Shown: positions 1-15,300 of the stretch, piece by piece
Layout of the letters: each line of letters starts with the position of its first letter
Numbering within the stretch: the stretch's first letter is position 1
Assembly (NCBI GenBank): GCA_949752735.1
Contig: OX457039.1
Span: forward strand, 25,541,710 to 25,605,709
Direction of reading: 5' to 3'
Origin: Lumbricus terrestris
Taxonomy: Eukaryota; Annelida; Clitellata; Crassiclitellata; Lumbricidae
DNA: 64,000 nucleotides
Position numbers and translations under genes: made by a program
Notes under the pieces: generated by a model
Told to the model about the DNA's origin: nothing
Databases searched by the model: none
Seen by the model: only the letters and a program-made list of their open reading frames with translations

Positions 1-695
1 TACCCAAGCAATAATAATAATAATTTATACGGCACCACAACATAGCACCAGTTACAAGGACACCTTGCAAAGCAGCCAGCATGTGGGATAAGCCAAAAGC
101 TGCAAAGACCTACAGAGCTAGGCAACCTCCCCGCCAGCAGCCACAAGTGGCGCTCGTATAACGTGGAAATTCAAAAAAATTCTGCTCCCAAACCCCTCCT
201 CTCTCAGCATTACATATCTCGACAATTTTCCGCCAGATGCCTGTTTGTCTCCCCCTTGAAACATGGATTCCCCAGAGTATGGGAACTAGATTAAACACTG
301 ATTAACTGGGTTGGGTGGATGGACTAATTGTGCTCTATTTTGTAATTGAAATCACTTGGCAAAGATGCTTACAACCATAACTTTTAAATAAGAAAGCAGT
401 TTTCAATAATCAAATAAACAACATTCTAAAACTTGTAACATCAAACCAATCAAATTTTTCCCGCGCTGAATATCTGGCGAGAATTGTCTTAGCATCATTT
501 ACTTTTATCGGGTCATTCAGTCAGAACACATTTTGGTATGATGTGTTTAATGTTATCCAATGATTAATACGTAATCCCAGTCTGTTGTCTTAACCACTTG
601 GCACTGTATATCTTATCAACTTAAGTTAGAAAGCATCCGTTGCACTTCTATTAACGCATAAATGTCACCACTGAGTTAGCTACTGCACCAAGCAA
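1..695. other. 3' flank of the GANP gene, no gene seen
   Basis: No coding exon is recognised downstream of the GANP stop. The first 100 bases resemble 36325-36413 (a TAA/TAATA run, then a stretch like TTATACGGCACCACAACA versus TTATATGGCGCTGTAACA), so they are probably an old dispersed repeat. On the minus strand, an ATTAAA hexamer near 547-552, about 145 bases past the stop, is a possible polyadenylation signal. This is weak evidence. Confidence 0.4.
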
Positions 696-1680
696 CTATA
701 AAAACTCTGGAAGCAACGATTTCTCAAGGCGTCTTTCAAGTCGTCTGTTGGCATTTTTTTCTGATTGCAATGATGTTTCTAGATTATGCACTCTGTCAGT
801 GAGTGAAAAAGAGTTCTGTAGAGCTAAGCATCCCCTTGGGGACAGATATGGCGAATGATTCCCAGAGATACGCCTAAAAGGTTCCGTACTCAGAGAAGAG
901 CAGTTATTCGATGGCAGCTGATGAGCAGCAATTCTGTAGTGATGATTTTCACCAGCTGAGTTACTACTAATGTTGACACTAGGTGGCATTTTCAGTGGTT
1001 CACAGTCAGTGTTCAAGTCCAATGCTTTCTTAAGGTACTCTTCGAATGCAGAAGATTGTTTCTGCTCGACTTTAACCGCATATTCCAGTTGATCCAGGGA
1101 CTGCTGGTGTCTGTCAAGTGTCTCGGCGGAGCTGTCCAGGTCTTCTGGGAATAGCTCCAGCACATATTTTTTCGAAGAAGGAAGCACCAATTCATCTCTC
1201 AAAGACATGCGCTTTCTCTTGGTAGCCATCGCCACTGTATCCACAAGTTTTGTTTCATCTACATATATACAACATGTTCACATTTGTATTTTTTTTAAAG
1301 ATATTTCTACATACATATTTTAAAATTCTTAATCTTCAATTAAGTACCATATCAAACCTGAGCCAGCATGTCAATATTACCAGGAGCAACCTACTTTCAA
1401 GCTTCACATTTTATAAAGTCGTTCTACAAGTATGTGTGCATTTGCTACTATTTAAAAATCCTTATTCCATACTCCAATGTTTATGAACTGTTGGCACTAA
1501 GTACTGCTCCTGAGTAACAAGATCAGACACAGCAGATACTAGATTAGAGTTGAAATGATGAGCACAGATTAATCTACCTGCAGCACTCTTGTCAAGGTCT
1601 GCCTCCAGAGTGACTGAGAGATGAGAGTATGGCTCCACAGCTTCAGGCAAATAGTACACCTTCAGATCTTCAATCTCCTT
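696..1680 (-). CDS. MCM3AP: GANP last two coding exons and stop
   Basis: Exon 1578-1680 ([18 protein letters not shown]) joins exon 3412-3580 in phase 0. It passes one base to exon 696-1258, which starts [17 protein letters not shown]. The final exon carries a helical stretch ([20 protein letters not shown]), like the human EENKRFEDQLQQWL segment. It ends in a Leu/Arg-rich coiled coil before the stop at 696-698. The basic TKRKR could be a nuclear localisation signal; that is inference. Confidence 0.9.
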
Positions 1681-3296
1681 CTGTTACCAGAAATACACCA
1701 TAGAAATAGGACCAATATAATTATTCTGATCAACATCGACTTCTACGTTCCTCGCATCCAATGCACAAGAAATCATACACTAAAGCCAATCATAATAATG
1801 TAAACAACCAGGAGATACCCGACCAACCACTGTCGATCATAACATTCTTATTCATCGGCTTTCTATTTCTTTTGGCATCTCTGCTCTGCCCCTTGACTGG
1901 CTCACATCCTATCTAGCTGACCGCTCCTCTTCCACTGTCTTTCACTCCACTCGTTCCCCTTGGATCCCCGTTCCAGTGGGTCTCCCGCAGGGCTCTGTCC
2001 TAGGGCCCTTGCTCTATATCCTTTTCACTGCAGACATTGGCTCTTTGCTCGCATCTTGCTCATTGCGAAGCCACTCTTACGCTGATGATGTCCAATCATA
2101 TGCCCATTGCTTTGCTGTGGACGCAGCCAAAACTGTTCGCCTTATGGTCTGCGCTTCTGACACCCTTACTTCTTGGCTTTCGTCAAATCGACTGCGACTC
2201 AACTCTTTGAAGACGCAATTCATATGGCTGGGAACTCGCCAGCAGCTGGCCAAGATTGACTTGGCTGCTCTCGCACATGAGTTTCCCCTTGTAACCTTCT
2301 CTACTTCTGTTCGAGACCTTGGGGTCATCTTGGACCAAGAACTCTCCTTCTCTAAGCACATCTCTTCCCTGTCACGTGCCTGCTATTACCAAATTCGACA
2401 GCTGCGTGTTGTTGCTCGCTCTCTCTCATTCACTGCATCTTCTACTCTTGTCCATGCCTTTGTTTGCAGCCGCTTAGATTACTGCTCCTCTCTTTATGTT
2501 GGCCTCCCACAGGTCCGTCTGAACTCCTTGGTTAGGGTTCTTCGAACTGCAGCACGCTTGGTTGGTGGCATCTCCCGGTTTGCTCACGTATCTGTCTTCA
2601 TGAGGGACGACCTTCACTGGCTCCCACTGCAGCAACGCATTGCTTATAGAGTTTCGACTATAGCTTGGCGCTGCATTCTGTCTCAAGCTCCATCCTACCT
2701 ATGTGAGCTTTTTACTCCAGTCTCGGTTTCTCTGGGCCGTCGTTCGCTGCGGTCAGCTGCCCGCGGTGACTATCTTGTCCCTTTTTGTCGTACCGCTACT
2801 ATGCAGCAAAGAGCATTTTCCGTGGTGGGTCCAGCTATCTGGAATGGCCTCCCTGCGGCTCTCCGTTCGCTTCCCCGCGACTCTGCTGGCTCTTTCTACC
2901 GTCTTCTCAAGACCTTTCTCTTTGACCAGGCCTGGGTTGGGAGCGCCTCTGAGTAGATATCTTGAAGGGGCGCTATATAAATTTATGTGATTGATATGTG
3001 ATTGATTGATTGAAGACAGAACCAGATTATTGCGGCCTTACAGAAAGACAAGTCTTAGAGAGGTAACAAAGTTACACAACTGACTGAGCAGATAAGATGA
3101 TAGAGGGAAGAAATTTCATATCTATGTTCAGTTGTTCAGTGGTTCAGCAGAAGAAACCATTCATCTACCAAGAACAGTTCAGGTTTAAGGAGGGATAAGA
3201 GAAGGGCAACCAGATGACATTGCAGAACAGAGTCAACCAACACTGAAGAACAAGGGTTGGCAGAGGTTAACCTTCACCCTCTGAACTTTGAGCCAC

Positions 3297-3385
<89 letters not shown>

Positions 3386-6300
3386 CTGATGAACAAAGTC
3401 AACAAACTTACATCGGAAGACAGCAAGCAATCCATCCTATGCTCAATGCAGATCATGACGAAGTCCAACCAAGGAAAATTTGCATAAAGTGGCATTGGAC
3501 AATTCTCCAGATTTGACCAAGGAGCTGGACGACACAACACTTTGAACTTCTGTTCAGCCTGCTGCACGAGCAGACCAATCCTACAAAACACCAGAAAAAC
3601 TTACTAACAGAAGAAAACAGTTCTACACATAAATTAAGAAACAGGTTTTTCATGCGGCTATGCAAAAGCATTACATCTAGGGGCAACAGTTGTGCACTCA
3701 ACTTATTGGTATTTTACTAATTACAATGCAGATAAACAAACTGCAAAGGATAGGAAACTGACATATGAAAGACAATGCCTTCATTCAGTCAATTAAAACA
3801 ACATTGTTGCAAAAATACTTTATGTATCAGAGAGACAAAACAACAGTTTTAGTACCAGTGTTGTGTTGCACTGTTGAAGTGCAACACAACACTGGTACTA
3901 AAACTGTCTGGGAAGCTAATACAGTTTTCAGCTAATGCGTTAAATAAAAGACAACCTGTTAAGGAACTGTGAGTTGCTTTTAGTGATGTCTGTGATGATG
4001 CCAACGTAATTCCAGACACCATCTTTGGCGTCTGACCACGGTGCATCTGCGTCTTCTTTAAAGTCCACGAAATTAGGTAAGGTCAAACAACGAATGACTT
4101 TGTAAAGTCGCTGTAACTGTCCGACAGAGTTCCAGTCAGCACCAGGCAGATCTGGAAACAGAGCAAGCACTCGTCTCATTTCCAACAACGAACTCCTGCA
4201 TTCTAAGTGAATTTTTGTGTCCACAATTAACTGAATCATTATGATGCTTCTGCAGCTTTAACAATTAACATGGATGACCTTTATTCACCTAAAGTTATGT
4301 CTTGAAACTTCTTATCAGTTACAGTTACTCTTATTTGTTTCACTCATATTTGTCTGACTGAATGTGACTGAGCAGTGAACACACAAGATAATCTCAGGTG
4401 ATTAAAACAACTAAGTGCATTGGTGTTTCCTAAGACTCTGTGTCCTGAGAAGTCGAGAGCGTATTCAATTCTCTCACCTCTTGGATGACATCAAACCATC
4501 CCTCTCTTAACCTCCTCCAAAACGCAATTCATTTGGTCAGACACCATCCTCAACAGCTTATGAAGAATGCTTTGTTCTCCGCAGAAATAATCCTGCACTA
4601 CTCCTTTCTTCAACCTTGTGATATGATATGAAACATGGCGTCAAAACTTAGTTCTCATTATCATTAAAACAGAGTATTCTTTAGGTGACATTTTGCAAAT
4701 TGTCACTATGTCAGACATTAATGTCGACTCTAGCTGACAACAGCCTAGCAAGAAACAAATGCAATAAGAGATATTTCTTAATCTCAAGCAATTTTTGTAA
4801 AAACCCAAGAGATCATACACATGGAAATAAAACAGGAAAGTTTCTGGATCATGAATTTGAGTTGTTATATAGCTTACCTTGGTGGTCAGCACTGAATTCA
4901 ATCACTGGCCATGACATTTCCAGAAGTTTAGAGCATGATGCAACCGAAGCCAACCAGCTGATCACACCATTATACATCTCAATCAATTTACTAGGTTTCT
5001 ACAAACACAAATTCAACACGAAACTATTTGTTTTATACAATATTTAAAGTAAACTTCTTCTTCTTCTTCTTCTTCTTCAAGTTCCCTGCACAGGGACCGG
5101 TTTGAATGTCCAATGGCTCCACCCTTCTTCTTGTTGAGCCTTCTCCTTCAGCTTTCCATAGCCTTCCATCATCATTATCATCCAGTCCAACTGCAGCTAT
5201 CTTTTTCTTCCTCTTATTATTCCCTTCATTCTTCATTCCATTATAACAGTCAGAAGGGAGTCCCTTCTCAATATGTGTCCTATCCAGTTCCTTTGCCTCA
5301 TTAGATGCTACGCGCAGCCTGAGAGTCAGTCGCTGAATGACAACTGAGCAAAAGAAAAATGGCAGCTCAGCTTCAATGACTAAATGTCCATCTGCCATCA
5401 ACATCCAACTGAACAGCGAACATTTATCACATATTCTGCACATGGTTTTCCCATGTTGAAGGAGAAACTATCATAAAATGGTTGTCTTGAGAACTGATAT
5501 AGAAATCCAACGAAATAAATTAAACATATATTTACCAAATGAAGAAGACCTTTCTGGCGTCGTTTCACTAGATTTTCCAAGACCGGTGTAAAAAATCTGC
5601 TTGATAATCCATCTTCTACAAAGTCTCTTAAACTGAGGCCAACCAGATGCAGTGGCTTTGGACAACTCATCATCAACCAATCAACAATATTCTCCAGCTG
5701 AAAATAATTTCAGGAAATTATATATGATTTAAAAATATTTAATAGAGCTCAATAAAAAAACTAACTTTTTCAAGTAATATACCAAATCTGTTATCCCATG
5801 CCTTTGTTATCCATAATAACAGGCAGAATAATTTTGAAGTGTGGCATCCATTTTCTGTCTGCGATTATTATTCAATGCTAACTTTTACCAGCTATGTTGC
5901 TTGTGATGAATTTGACCAAAGGTTATTATTTTATATAAATGAAAACACTTAAAATCTTCAGTACTTTAGACAATGATGCTATATATAAATTTGCTCAATA
6001 ATCTGTTATGAAAGAGTTTAGTTCATGTGCTCGCCTCAAATTTGATAAATTAAATGTTTTATAATTAGGAAGTTCAAATCATAAAATTAGCAAACCATAA
6101 AAAAAATGATGAACAGAATAAAATGTAACAAAAGATGTCTGAATGTATCCACTTTTATGGCAAACTTGTAGAAACAGGAGAGCTAAGAAAAATTTAAAAA
6201 TTGAGTCTAAAAAAGAGTTTTTATTCATTCTGTATAATCAACGATGATATCGACCGTCAAAATGTTCATCTGCACCATCACAAATTTCCATAGTGCCAGA

Positions 6301-9300
6301 CATAGTTAACTTGAGTTTCGTATATTTGCTAAGTCACAGCATTGGCTGCATGATATAATTCTCATATTGGACTTGGCTGATAAATTAAAAACATTTGAGT
6401 TCAGAGAGGCAGCCAAATAAGCGCTAATGTTTCTCTGTAATTGGTCATATACATCGATTTAAAATGTTTGGCATGAAGTTTCAAAACCATTTCAAATATT
6501 TGCTCAACGACATAATTTATTTTTACTTAGCTGTTGAATGAAAACACATTTGAGTACAGAGAAGTGGCCAATGACTAAGATAGTATGTAACAATTTAAAT
6601 TTAAAAGGATGAAAATGTTTAACAAGGCATAAGCAAAGTTTCTTACGTCTTTACAAAACCGTTGGAAAAATCTCAACAAGAGACTTTCTTGATATCTACG
6701 ATGTTTCTTCTAAATACCAGATATACACATAAAGTCTATAGAATTTTGTAGCCAATTATGCACCAGAGCCAATTATAAGCCTGGCCAGAGAGGTGCATTT
6801 TTCTTGTGAGATTGTAAAAGAGTGCACTTGCTGTGAATGAGCTAAACATCATTGTGGACGAAAGCTACAAAGTAATGTAACGAAACATTTCAAAACTGTC
6901 TCTTTGAACCGATATGGAAACTCTTCAAAGATACAAAGTGTGAGCAAAATATACTAACCGCATCTGATGTCTGTGGGTCATCAATGTTTGAATGAAGAGC
7001 GAAAACTTTGTAGTCAAGAATCTGATTTCTCATTTTAAGTAAATCTAGGCCAAGATTGTTGGATATTTCTTGAACAGCCGAAGAATTCAAGTTGGTAGAG
7101 ATGACTGCAACAGGAATGTTTGGTAAAGGTGGTCTGGCAGCTAATAAGCTTCTCAGTCGCATACTCTCTCTCTTCCAAGACTGTAAATGCGTAAAAGAAC
7201 CAACTGTTTATGAAAGAGTCAACTCAATTGCAACTGCGCAATATAAAATGTTACAATTTAGACCATTCATCCTGGAGAAATGAATGCACACGATTACGAG
7301 AGTAAGACTATCTAAAAATTCACACAAACGTCTCATAGTTTCTTCACACTAACATTTCGTAGTTTCCTGTTACACACACAACCATAAGACATCCAATGTG
7401 CTCATGGTCAATCATCTGCGTTGGTTTCCTCTCTGTCTGCATCAAATTTAAAATCCTTGTTCTGGTTCTCAATTTCAAACAGGGTCCTGCTCCCAAAATA
7501 TCTCATGGATTTAATTCATCCGCCTCTTTCTGCATTTTCTCATCAACATTTCTGAAGTGGTTTGACTAATAGCATTAGTCAATTAGTAAGAAGAGTCGTG
7601 ATGACAGTGGCGCAACCAGGGGGGTGCTGGGGGGTGCTTGAGCACCCCCCAGGGCTAAAAGGTGACCCACGCAATTTTTCCAAATCCGAAGAGTTTTTTT
7701 GTTGGGGGGGGGGGGGTAGAGGGTCTTTCGCTCTTTTAGTATTTCATAGTCGGCATTGGCTTCGTGACTTCAGCGCTTACAATAATAGTTCTGAGCACCC
7801 ACCAGGAAAATGTTCTGGTTGCGCCACTGCATGATGATGATGTACGTTTATGAAATAAAATGAAGACCAGTAATACAACATATTTTACTGACCTCAGTTG
7901 TGTTGGCGAAGTCACGTTGAAGCACAAATAGAAAAGCAGATGAACCAATCAAATGATTCTTTTCCAATGTCAAACTGTTCTCATCAACCTCATCCACAGC
8001 CGTAACAACACAGACGTTAATCGATGAATAAGTGCAGACGACCTCTGCCTCATCATCCTCCCTCCTCAGTGCAGACGAACGAACGCTCAGCACACTCATC
8101 TGTATTAAAACAAATTCATAAAGTGCAATTGCACTAAGACATAGTGAAACCTCAAAACAAAGCATGAAACACAGTGTATGATCTTCTCTAGCTGATACTA
8201 CTCTAAAATCTGTCATTGCAAACAGCTTCCGGCTGTTGGCAACACACAGTCATCTATATTTTTAACCATTTTCCTATGAATTTTGCTATTAAAGCAAATC
8301 GACGTCGTAAGAAAGCAAGGCATCCACAAATGCCTCAGAAATTTCAAAAAAAGTAAAAAATCCTTCCATGGCAGCTAAATTTCTTATATGCAGACTTTAT
8401 CATTTTAAAAATGTAAGGTGCTCAAAAGTATTACATTTCCATAGTCTAGAATGCCCAGTGTAATTAAATTCATGCTTTCTTACAACTTAAAAGTTTTAGG
8501 CATTGCCCATCTACATTTTCCAACTCTTTTCTTCACAGTTTAAGACCTGCCTGCTCTGTTTCTCTTGAAGACGATATGGTTCCCTGAGAAAACTTTCTCA
8601 TCAGCCAATCGTGAATCAAATCCTCGTCCGTTGCTGATTTACTCTTCACAAGAGGCAAAGCAACAACAAGTTTCCAGTAGAATTTTGAACCTGAAACAAA
8701 ACAGCATCTATTATCTATTGTCATTTTGCATCTACAAAAATGAATTCATCAGCAGTCATTTTTATTTCATAAACAAATATTAAATGAAGAGATCTTAAAT
8801 GCCTATCAGAAACAAAGTTTCAATATTAATTGCATAAATCAAAGACAATTTAAAAGTTATTAGTAGATTTATCTTTTATGATTCACTAATAAATTATTGG
8901 ATGGGTCGCAAAAGGTTCGTCAGCCACTCATTCACGTGAGTAGAGCAGGGAGGAGACCTGACCGACGACTCCAATTGGAGCGTAGACTCGGAACCGACCT
9001 GGGCTGGCGAATCAAAGTCCACCGTGCCCACCTTCTCGTGGGGCGACCTGTTAGTAACCCTCTGTATGGAGGGGTGAACGAACGGGCACGGATGGCAAAC
9101 GGGGGGAAGGCAATGGCAAACCACCCCTTATCTTCTGCCAAGAAAAATTCATGATGTAACAAGAGAGAGGAGACACTGGAGAGGATACATCAAGAATGTC
9201 GCCAGAGCTCCAAGAGCTGACGGCACCAGGTGACCCGATGAATAAATTATTAAAACTCTAGAGGTGTTACAAACTGCTTAAAACAAAAATGTTGTGCTCT

Positions 9301-12300
9301 GTATCTTCTTACCAAGATGTGATCCTTTAATTGCAGAGCCGAACTTCTCTGGCAACTGCAAGTTCGTAAGCATTTGAATAAGGTCAAAGGGCAACCAAGA
9401 CATGTTGTGCTGCCATCTGGCCACAGCCTTAGACTGAATAATATCCTTTGACAACTGAACTCGTTGCATGAAGATCTCCTGCGGGGGTTTCGTTGTGACA
9501 CAGACTGATCCACCAAGATGTAAACCATCTTCAACTAAACCATTGCAACCAGGAATCAGACTGTCCAACTGACTTCGCCAATCATCCATTGAAGGTGCGG
9601 AAGGAAACGTCTCCTCTGCTTTTCTCTGGCGCTGATGAGCTGGAAAATCAGACAGAACAGGCAGCAAAATGACACTGTGCTCAAAATGCAACGCTTTTAA
9701 ACTCACATTTAACTGGCTTTGTGTGTCACTTAAACAGAAATTAACTTGTATGTGTTTTGAGCAATAAGACTAATATTTGATGAACAGCTTTGCTTTACTT
9801 CAAATAAAGCATACAATCTGCTATATTGGCTTGACTCAGCACACACACATTCCTCTTTTTGGACAGAACTTAAAGCACATGTTATCTGTGTACAACTTGG
9901 CTGCTTTGATGACAACTGCTATAATTTACGAAAGTCTTACTTGAGAATTCTGCTCTCCACTTCCTGAAGATTCGACCCAGCGTCTGATTCTCGACTCTTC
10001 TCTGGCAATCTCGAAGAGTTTGAAGACGCAACCTGACATCAGTTTCAAAGATTTCATGACAAATCCGTTGACTGTCTGAAGTCGAGATCTGTTGCAGCAA
10101 TTCATCTGCTAAGAATTCTGTGGCTGCTTCAACTGCAAGTCGTCTTGTCAACTCAGTAATCGCCCTGTCAATGAATTAATCAGAAATCCATCTTAATACA
10201 TATTGATCTATGTGTGAATTAATGATCCAATTGCTCTCAAGTGTCTTAGCTCTATTGCATGGATGGATTTCAAGGCTAGCACCACTGTAATGTGGTTCTT
10301 CCTTCTATACAATCATCCAAAGAAGATGCTGTGAATATTGAGATTTGAAAAATAAGTAGAAATAGGTTCAAGGAATGAGATGCTAATAATAGATGCGAAG
10401 AAAGACATTTGATATGTCAGTAGTTATTTTTTGAATGGGTATTTGCTGATGATGTATTTATGAATATGTCCCATTAGCCAATGCAATTGTGTTCTGTGTG
10501 TACCTGATATACCAATGCAACCTACGCATTGACGTCTGAAGCTTAGCTTCACTGTAATAAACAGCTAGATGTGATGTATAGTCTGGAAACTAGAATAATG
10601 AAGGGAGGCTCAAATATTGCTCAGACATTAAAGCTGCAGAAAAATACATCATGATCATCGAGATTGAGAATCAATTATTGGCGTCAGCCAAAGCACAGTG
10701 CACATGAATTTCAATTACATCGCCAGCAGCTAGTTGCTGTAGATTTTAAAAAGGAGTATTTAATGCAAGCATCACTTAATATCATAATAAGAGAATAAGA
10801 CAAGTTACCTATGTTCTTCTAAAGCTATTGATTGGATGAAACTGGTAACAACGTCATCAGCAAGATCAGAGCAGATCGTTTCCAATGCAGCAGACAGTAG
10901 AGCTCGCTGTCTGGCCAGATGCTCGTCAAACTCTCTCTGGCATTCTGCTAACACTAACCGGCAATCAGCCCTAAACAATGAAAGACAAAGTCACGATGCT
11001 TACACCAGCACAAATCACACAAGCATATGCATGTTGAACTTACTAATAATGATGGACAGTTTGGACACTAAATAATATCTGAGGTCTGTAAGAACAAAAT
11101 ATGAGGTTCAAATGGTTCTGGTGATACACAATTTCTATGGCACAATAGGAATTTCAAACATGCTTGCGTCAAAGTGAATTCATTTATAGCCATACACAAT
11201 AGGAATTTCAAACATGTTTGCATCAAAGTGAATTCATTTATAACCATATACAATTATACATATGAATTGCTCGAGTTGGAGGGTGAAAATCAGAGAGCGA
11301 ACAAGAGATGTCAAACTAGTTATTGAGATGGTGAAGCAGCACAGTGGAGACCTGTTTACATGTAAATACAAAGAATTTGCTGGATAGTGAGACATGATAG
11401 AATATTTTTAAATCAATACATACAAACTGCAGAGGCAAATGTTGAGTCTCATTATCATAAATATAAAACTTAATTATTAACTGTCTGTGCATGATCTGGG
11501 TCTGAAAACTGATAATCGGATACAAAAACATTTGCATTTCCTTCAACTAAGACCTAAATTAAAAAAATCATATATTCATGTATTTTTTATGGCCGCTTCA
11601 TTTCTTTTATTATAATAAACCCTCAATCTGTGAATATACAGTCATAGTAACTTTGCCTCCTAAAAATTGCATGTAAATGAGTGTGCACCGGACTTAGCAA
11701 CGATAATGCTCAGACATACAAACAATCATGCAACTAAGACCAATTACTGATGACCTAGACACCAGAGACCAATTCCCACAATTCAGTGTCTAAACCGGAA
11801 AATCAGTAAAACTCTTGTTCTGTTCTTCTTTAATAGAACTGTTTGCTGCTCACAATAGACTGAAGTCTATTTGCCACTGTTTCTGTTTCTCAAGCTTCTG
11901 AACAACAAAGTTCTACTAAAATTGATGAAAATTGCTCCAGCAGTTCCCCAGTTGACAGAATTACAAACCCTGCCCACAAGAACTACCTGATCATTTCTCC
12001 AGTTGTGGCCGTAAGAATTTCCTCGAGGACGCTGTTGCTCACGTACAGAAGAGACTGAACGCCGCTCATCGTTGACTGACTGATGTTGCGACAGACCTCG
12101 TTGATCACCTCAAGGATCAAGTCCCGAGTACAGTCTTTCACTAATTCATTTGGAATTACCAGGTGGACTGGTACGGGTTGAGGTTGAACAAGGTCACCAC
12201 CAGCTGTGACTACAACTGGAGGAATCTCTGGTTGTTTCGATTCGAGCACTGAACCGCCATCTCCACATTTAAAGTGACCATTTTCATCAAAGCTACTTGC

Positions 12301-15300
12301 AGGCTCGGAAACAATGCAAGGAGATAATGGTCTGCCATTGATCACCTAAGGAAGAAAATCATATCACATTTCTCAACTGAAGTCCATCGAACTAACGCTA
12401 TACGTACACTAGAGCTGATCAAACTAGACTTAACAGATATTCGTGGCAGGTAGATCTTCCAAACAAAAATCAAAATGAAGAAATCTTTTTATAGTTTCAT
12501 ATTGGTAATCCTCTGTGAAATTCTATTGCAACACAGAATCCAAAACACAAGAGATATAGCGCACTAAGAATTCAAACAAATGGCTTCTTAACACATTGAC
12601 CGCCATGGAATTTGTGGGGCGCGGTGGTGTAGTGGTGGCGTCGTTGCCTTGAAGCCGGAAGGTTCGAGGTTCGAATCCACCTCGCCGCGTAAGGACCTTG
12701 GGCAAGTCCTTCACTCGCAATTGCTCAGCGCTTCGGCGTGAAACTCCGATGCAGTGTCCGCTCTGCAATAGGGAGCGCCTCTGAGTAGCGAGAGCTTGAA
12801 GGGGCGCTATAACAAGTGCACATACAAACAAACAAATAAAACAAACATGGCTATTATTACCACCCCGCCTAGTCAAAGTCTATGCAAATTTTCAACATAT
12901 GAAATTCATGGGAAAAAATAATGTTTCACCTGTTTTCACCCCAGCCCTGGGTTACATCATTATTTTTTAACATGACAGTCTTTGTTATCATCTTGACACA
13001 GTGTGGTCTTAATTTATCCATGAGGAATTGAAACAGACAGAGGAATGATAAAAATAAATATTGAGAGCACTTACACAAACAGTTCATGAAGTTACTAAAT
13101 TTACTATGGAAAATAAAGGAAACAGTTCTGAACAAGATTATTACAAAGTTCTGCTAACGAAAATCCGATCTGCTGATCCGAACGCAACTACCTACCTCCC
13201 CTAGCCTGCACGTCTGCTTTCCTTCAACGAGCGAACGTGATCGACACACAGGAAACACTTCACTGTCAGAGAAGCGAGTCTTGTCCAGCAACACTTGACC
13301 ATTTTCAACCAAAAATCCATGATGGCGACAGAAATTCTCGACCTCTTCTTGAGTCTCGAACCCAAGCTGATACAGGAACTCAGAGACTGGATACTGCGCA
13401 ATTAAATTCCAAGGTTTCAGTCATATTCATATGTCTTTCGCAGTCCTTCTCAATAAAACAGTTTGAAAATAACCATAGAAAAACATCAATTCCATTAGGA
13501 AAGATCAAGCATTGATCACTACGAATGCTCCCAGTTTGGGTGTAACCTTTGATTCTTCCAAATCTTCTCTGACCATGTTCAAAAAGAATTCATAATAGTA
13601 CACTTTCCTATTAGGGATGTTAGTTTTAAATGGACTTAATACTGTCACAATATAAGCTTATGGAAACATGGAAGTTCTTTTATGCAGAATAATGAATCTG
13701 CATTTAAAATTTCCCTTTATCCCAGGTATAAACCAGACCGTTTATAGAAATAAGCTAGGCCGTTTATAGGAACAAACCAGGCCGTTTATAGGAATAAACT
13801 TACATATAGAAACTACCGTCAATTTCTATCATATATGCTTAAACAGAGTTCGAATTACTGAAGCAGATAAAGTCTGAGGAGGTCTTACAGTGGTGCCATG
13901 TCCTGGCTGTGAGTACGCTTTGACCATGCGTTGAAGAGCAGAAGTTCGTATCTGGTTGAAGTAACGATGCAGGACGCAGGCTCCAAGAAATGTAGCAACA
14001 CGAATCAGCTTGAAGAACTTCACATAATTCGTGCTGTTCAGAGCTGAATAGACCTGGATGCTGAAATTAACGTATGGCGAGTCTCGAACTTCCGCATTCA
14101 ACTGCTGCACTTCTCTACAAGTATACGTCAAATCAAAATCTACAAATCTCGATAGTAGAAATTCATAAGTAATATAACTACAACTAAAAGCAAATTCAGA
14201 AAAGAAGAAAACGTCTTGGCCGACGCGTGTATGATCCATGTACATGAAGTTAGTCTGAGGAGATTGCTAATATTAATTAGCAGTTAATCAGTTCAAATCA
14301 TCACAAATCACTTGATAGACTTAATCAGTTCAAATCATCACAAATCACTTGCTAGACTTAATCAGCTGCAAATCATCACTCACTTGCTAGACTTAATCAG
14401 TTCAAATCATCACTCACTTGCTATACTTAATCAGAGCTGCAAATAAATCCAAACAATCCATCACTTGCAACAACTAATTAGTTGCCAATGAATGTTGCCA
14501 AGAAATGTTGAAGGAGCAAAGCATGAAAGTTGTAGTCGAACCTGAGAATGTCGCCTTTGTTCAGGTTCATTAGAACCATGTACATGCAGAATTCGGCTTC
14601 ATTTTCAAGGCCGGTGACATTCTGTCGAACGTGCAGGTCATGATACATCTCCTTCAGTGTCTGCAAGCACTTTGTCAGATTCTCATTGTTTATCTTTGGA
14701 TCGAAGACAGCAACATCCTCCTCACACAGCGCCTCAGAACAGAAGATGTGGAAGCGGACGCACTTCTCCACGAGACTGACAGCCACTGGATCACACAGAT
14801 GCTGCTGGGTGATGTCCTTCAAAGACCATGCAACACAAATCACTCATCACAAAACGCTCATTCATCGGTCACTGTCGTTTCTCAATTCTCTACAGCTCTA
14901 TGAACTTTCCTTATCTCTTGCTGAAATGTTCTTTAATGATATTGATAAAAAAAATTGAATTGGAAGGATGATCAAAATTAAAATGAAAAAGATGTAAAAG
15001 ATGCAGTAAAATCATCAAAGATAATTGGAAGCCAGATTATATAAATATTGTCAAATGTCAGCAATCACATTAAAATCATGAAGTTCAAGTTGTCCAACTG
15101 CACGGCATTTGCATGTTCATTACCTGTTGCTAATGCTAATTGATAAACTGCAAGATATTTCCAATTCTAATCAATTAGCAATTAAACTAATCATGCTCAA
15201 GCTCTCTGGCATTCACTTCTACAGTCCTATGCTCTCTCTCACCTCTTCTCTGCTCTTCACTCTCACTCTTCTCTTGCACACTCCCATGCTCTCTCCCACC

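Noticed and set aside
3233..3430. Cys-Val repeat and Thr-His repeat ORFs
   Set aside because: Translations of the (AC)n microsatellite.
4490..4605. Possible extra GANP exon
   Set aside because: Reading frames here need a stop or give wrong phase. Joining 4878-4998 directly to 3956-4202 restores both phase and homology order.
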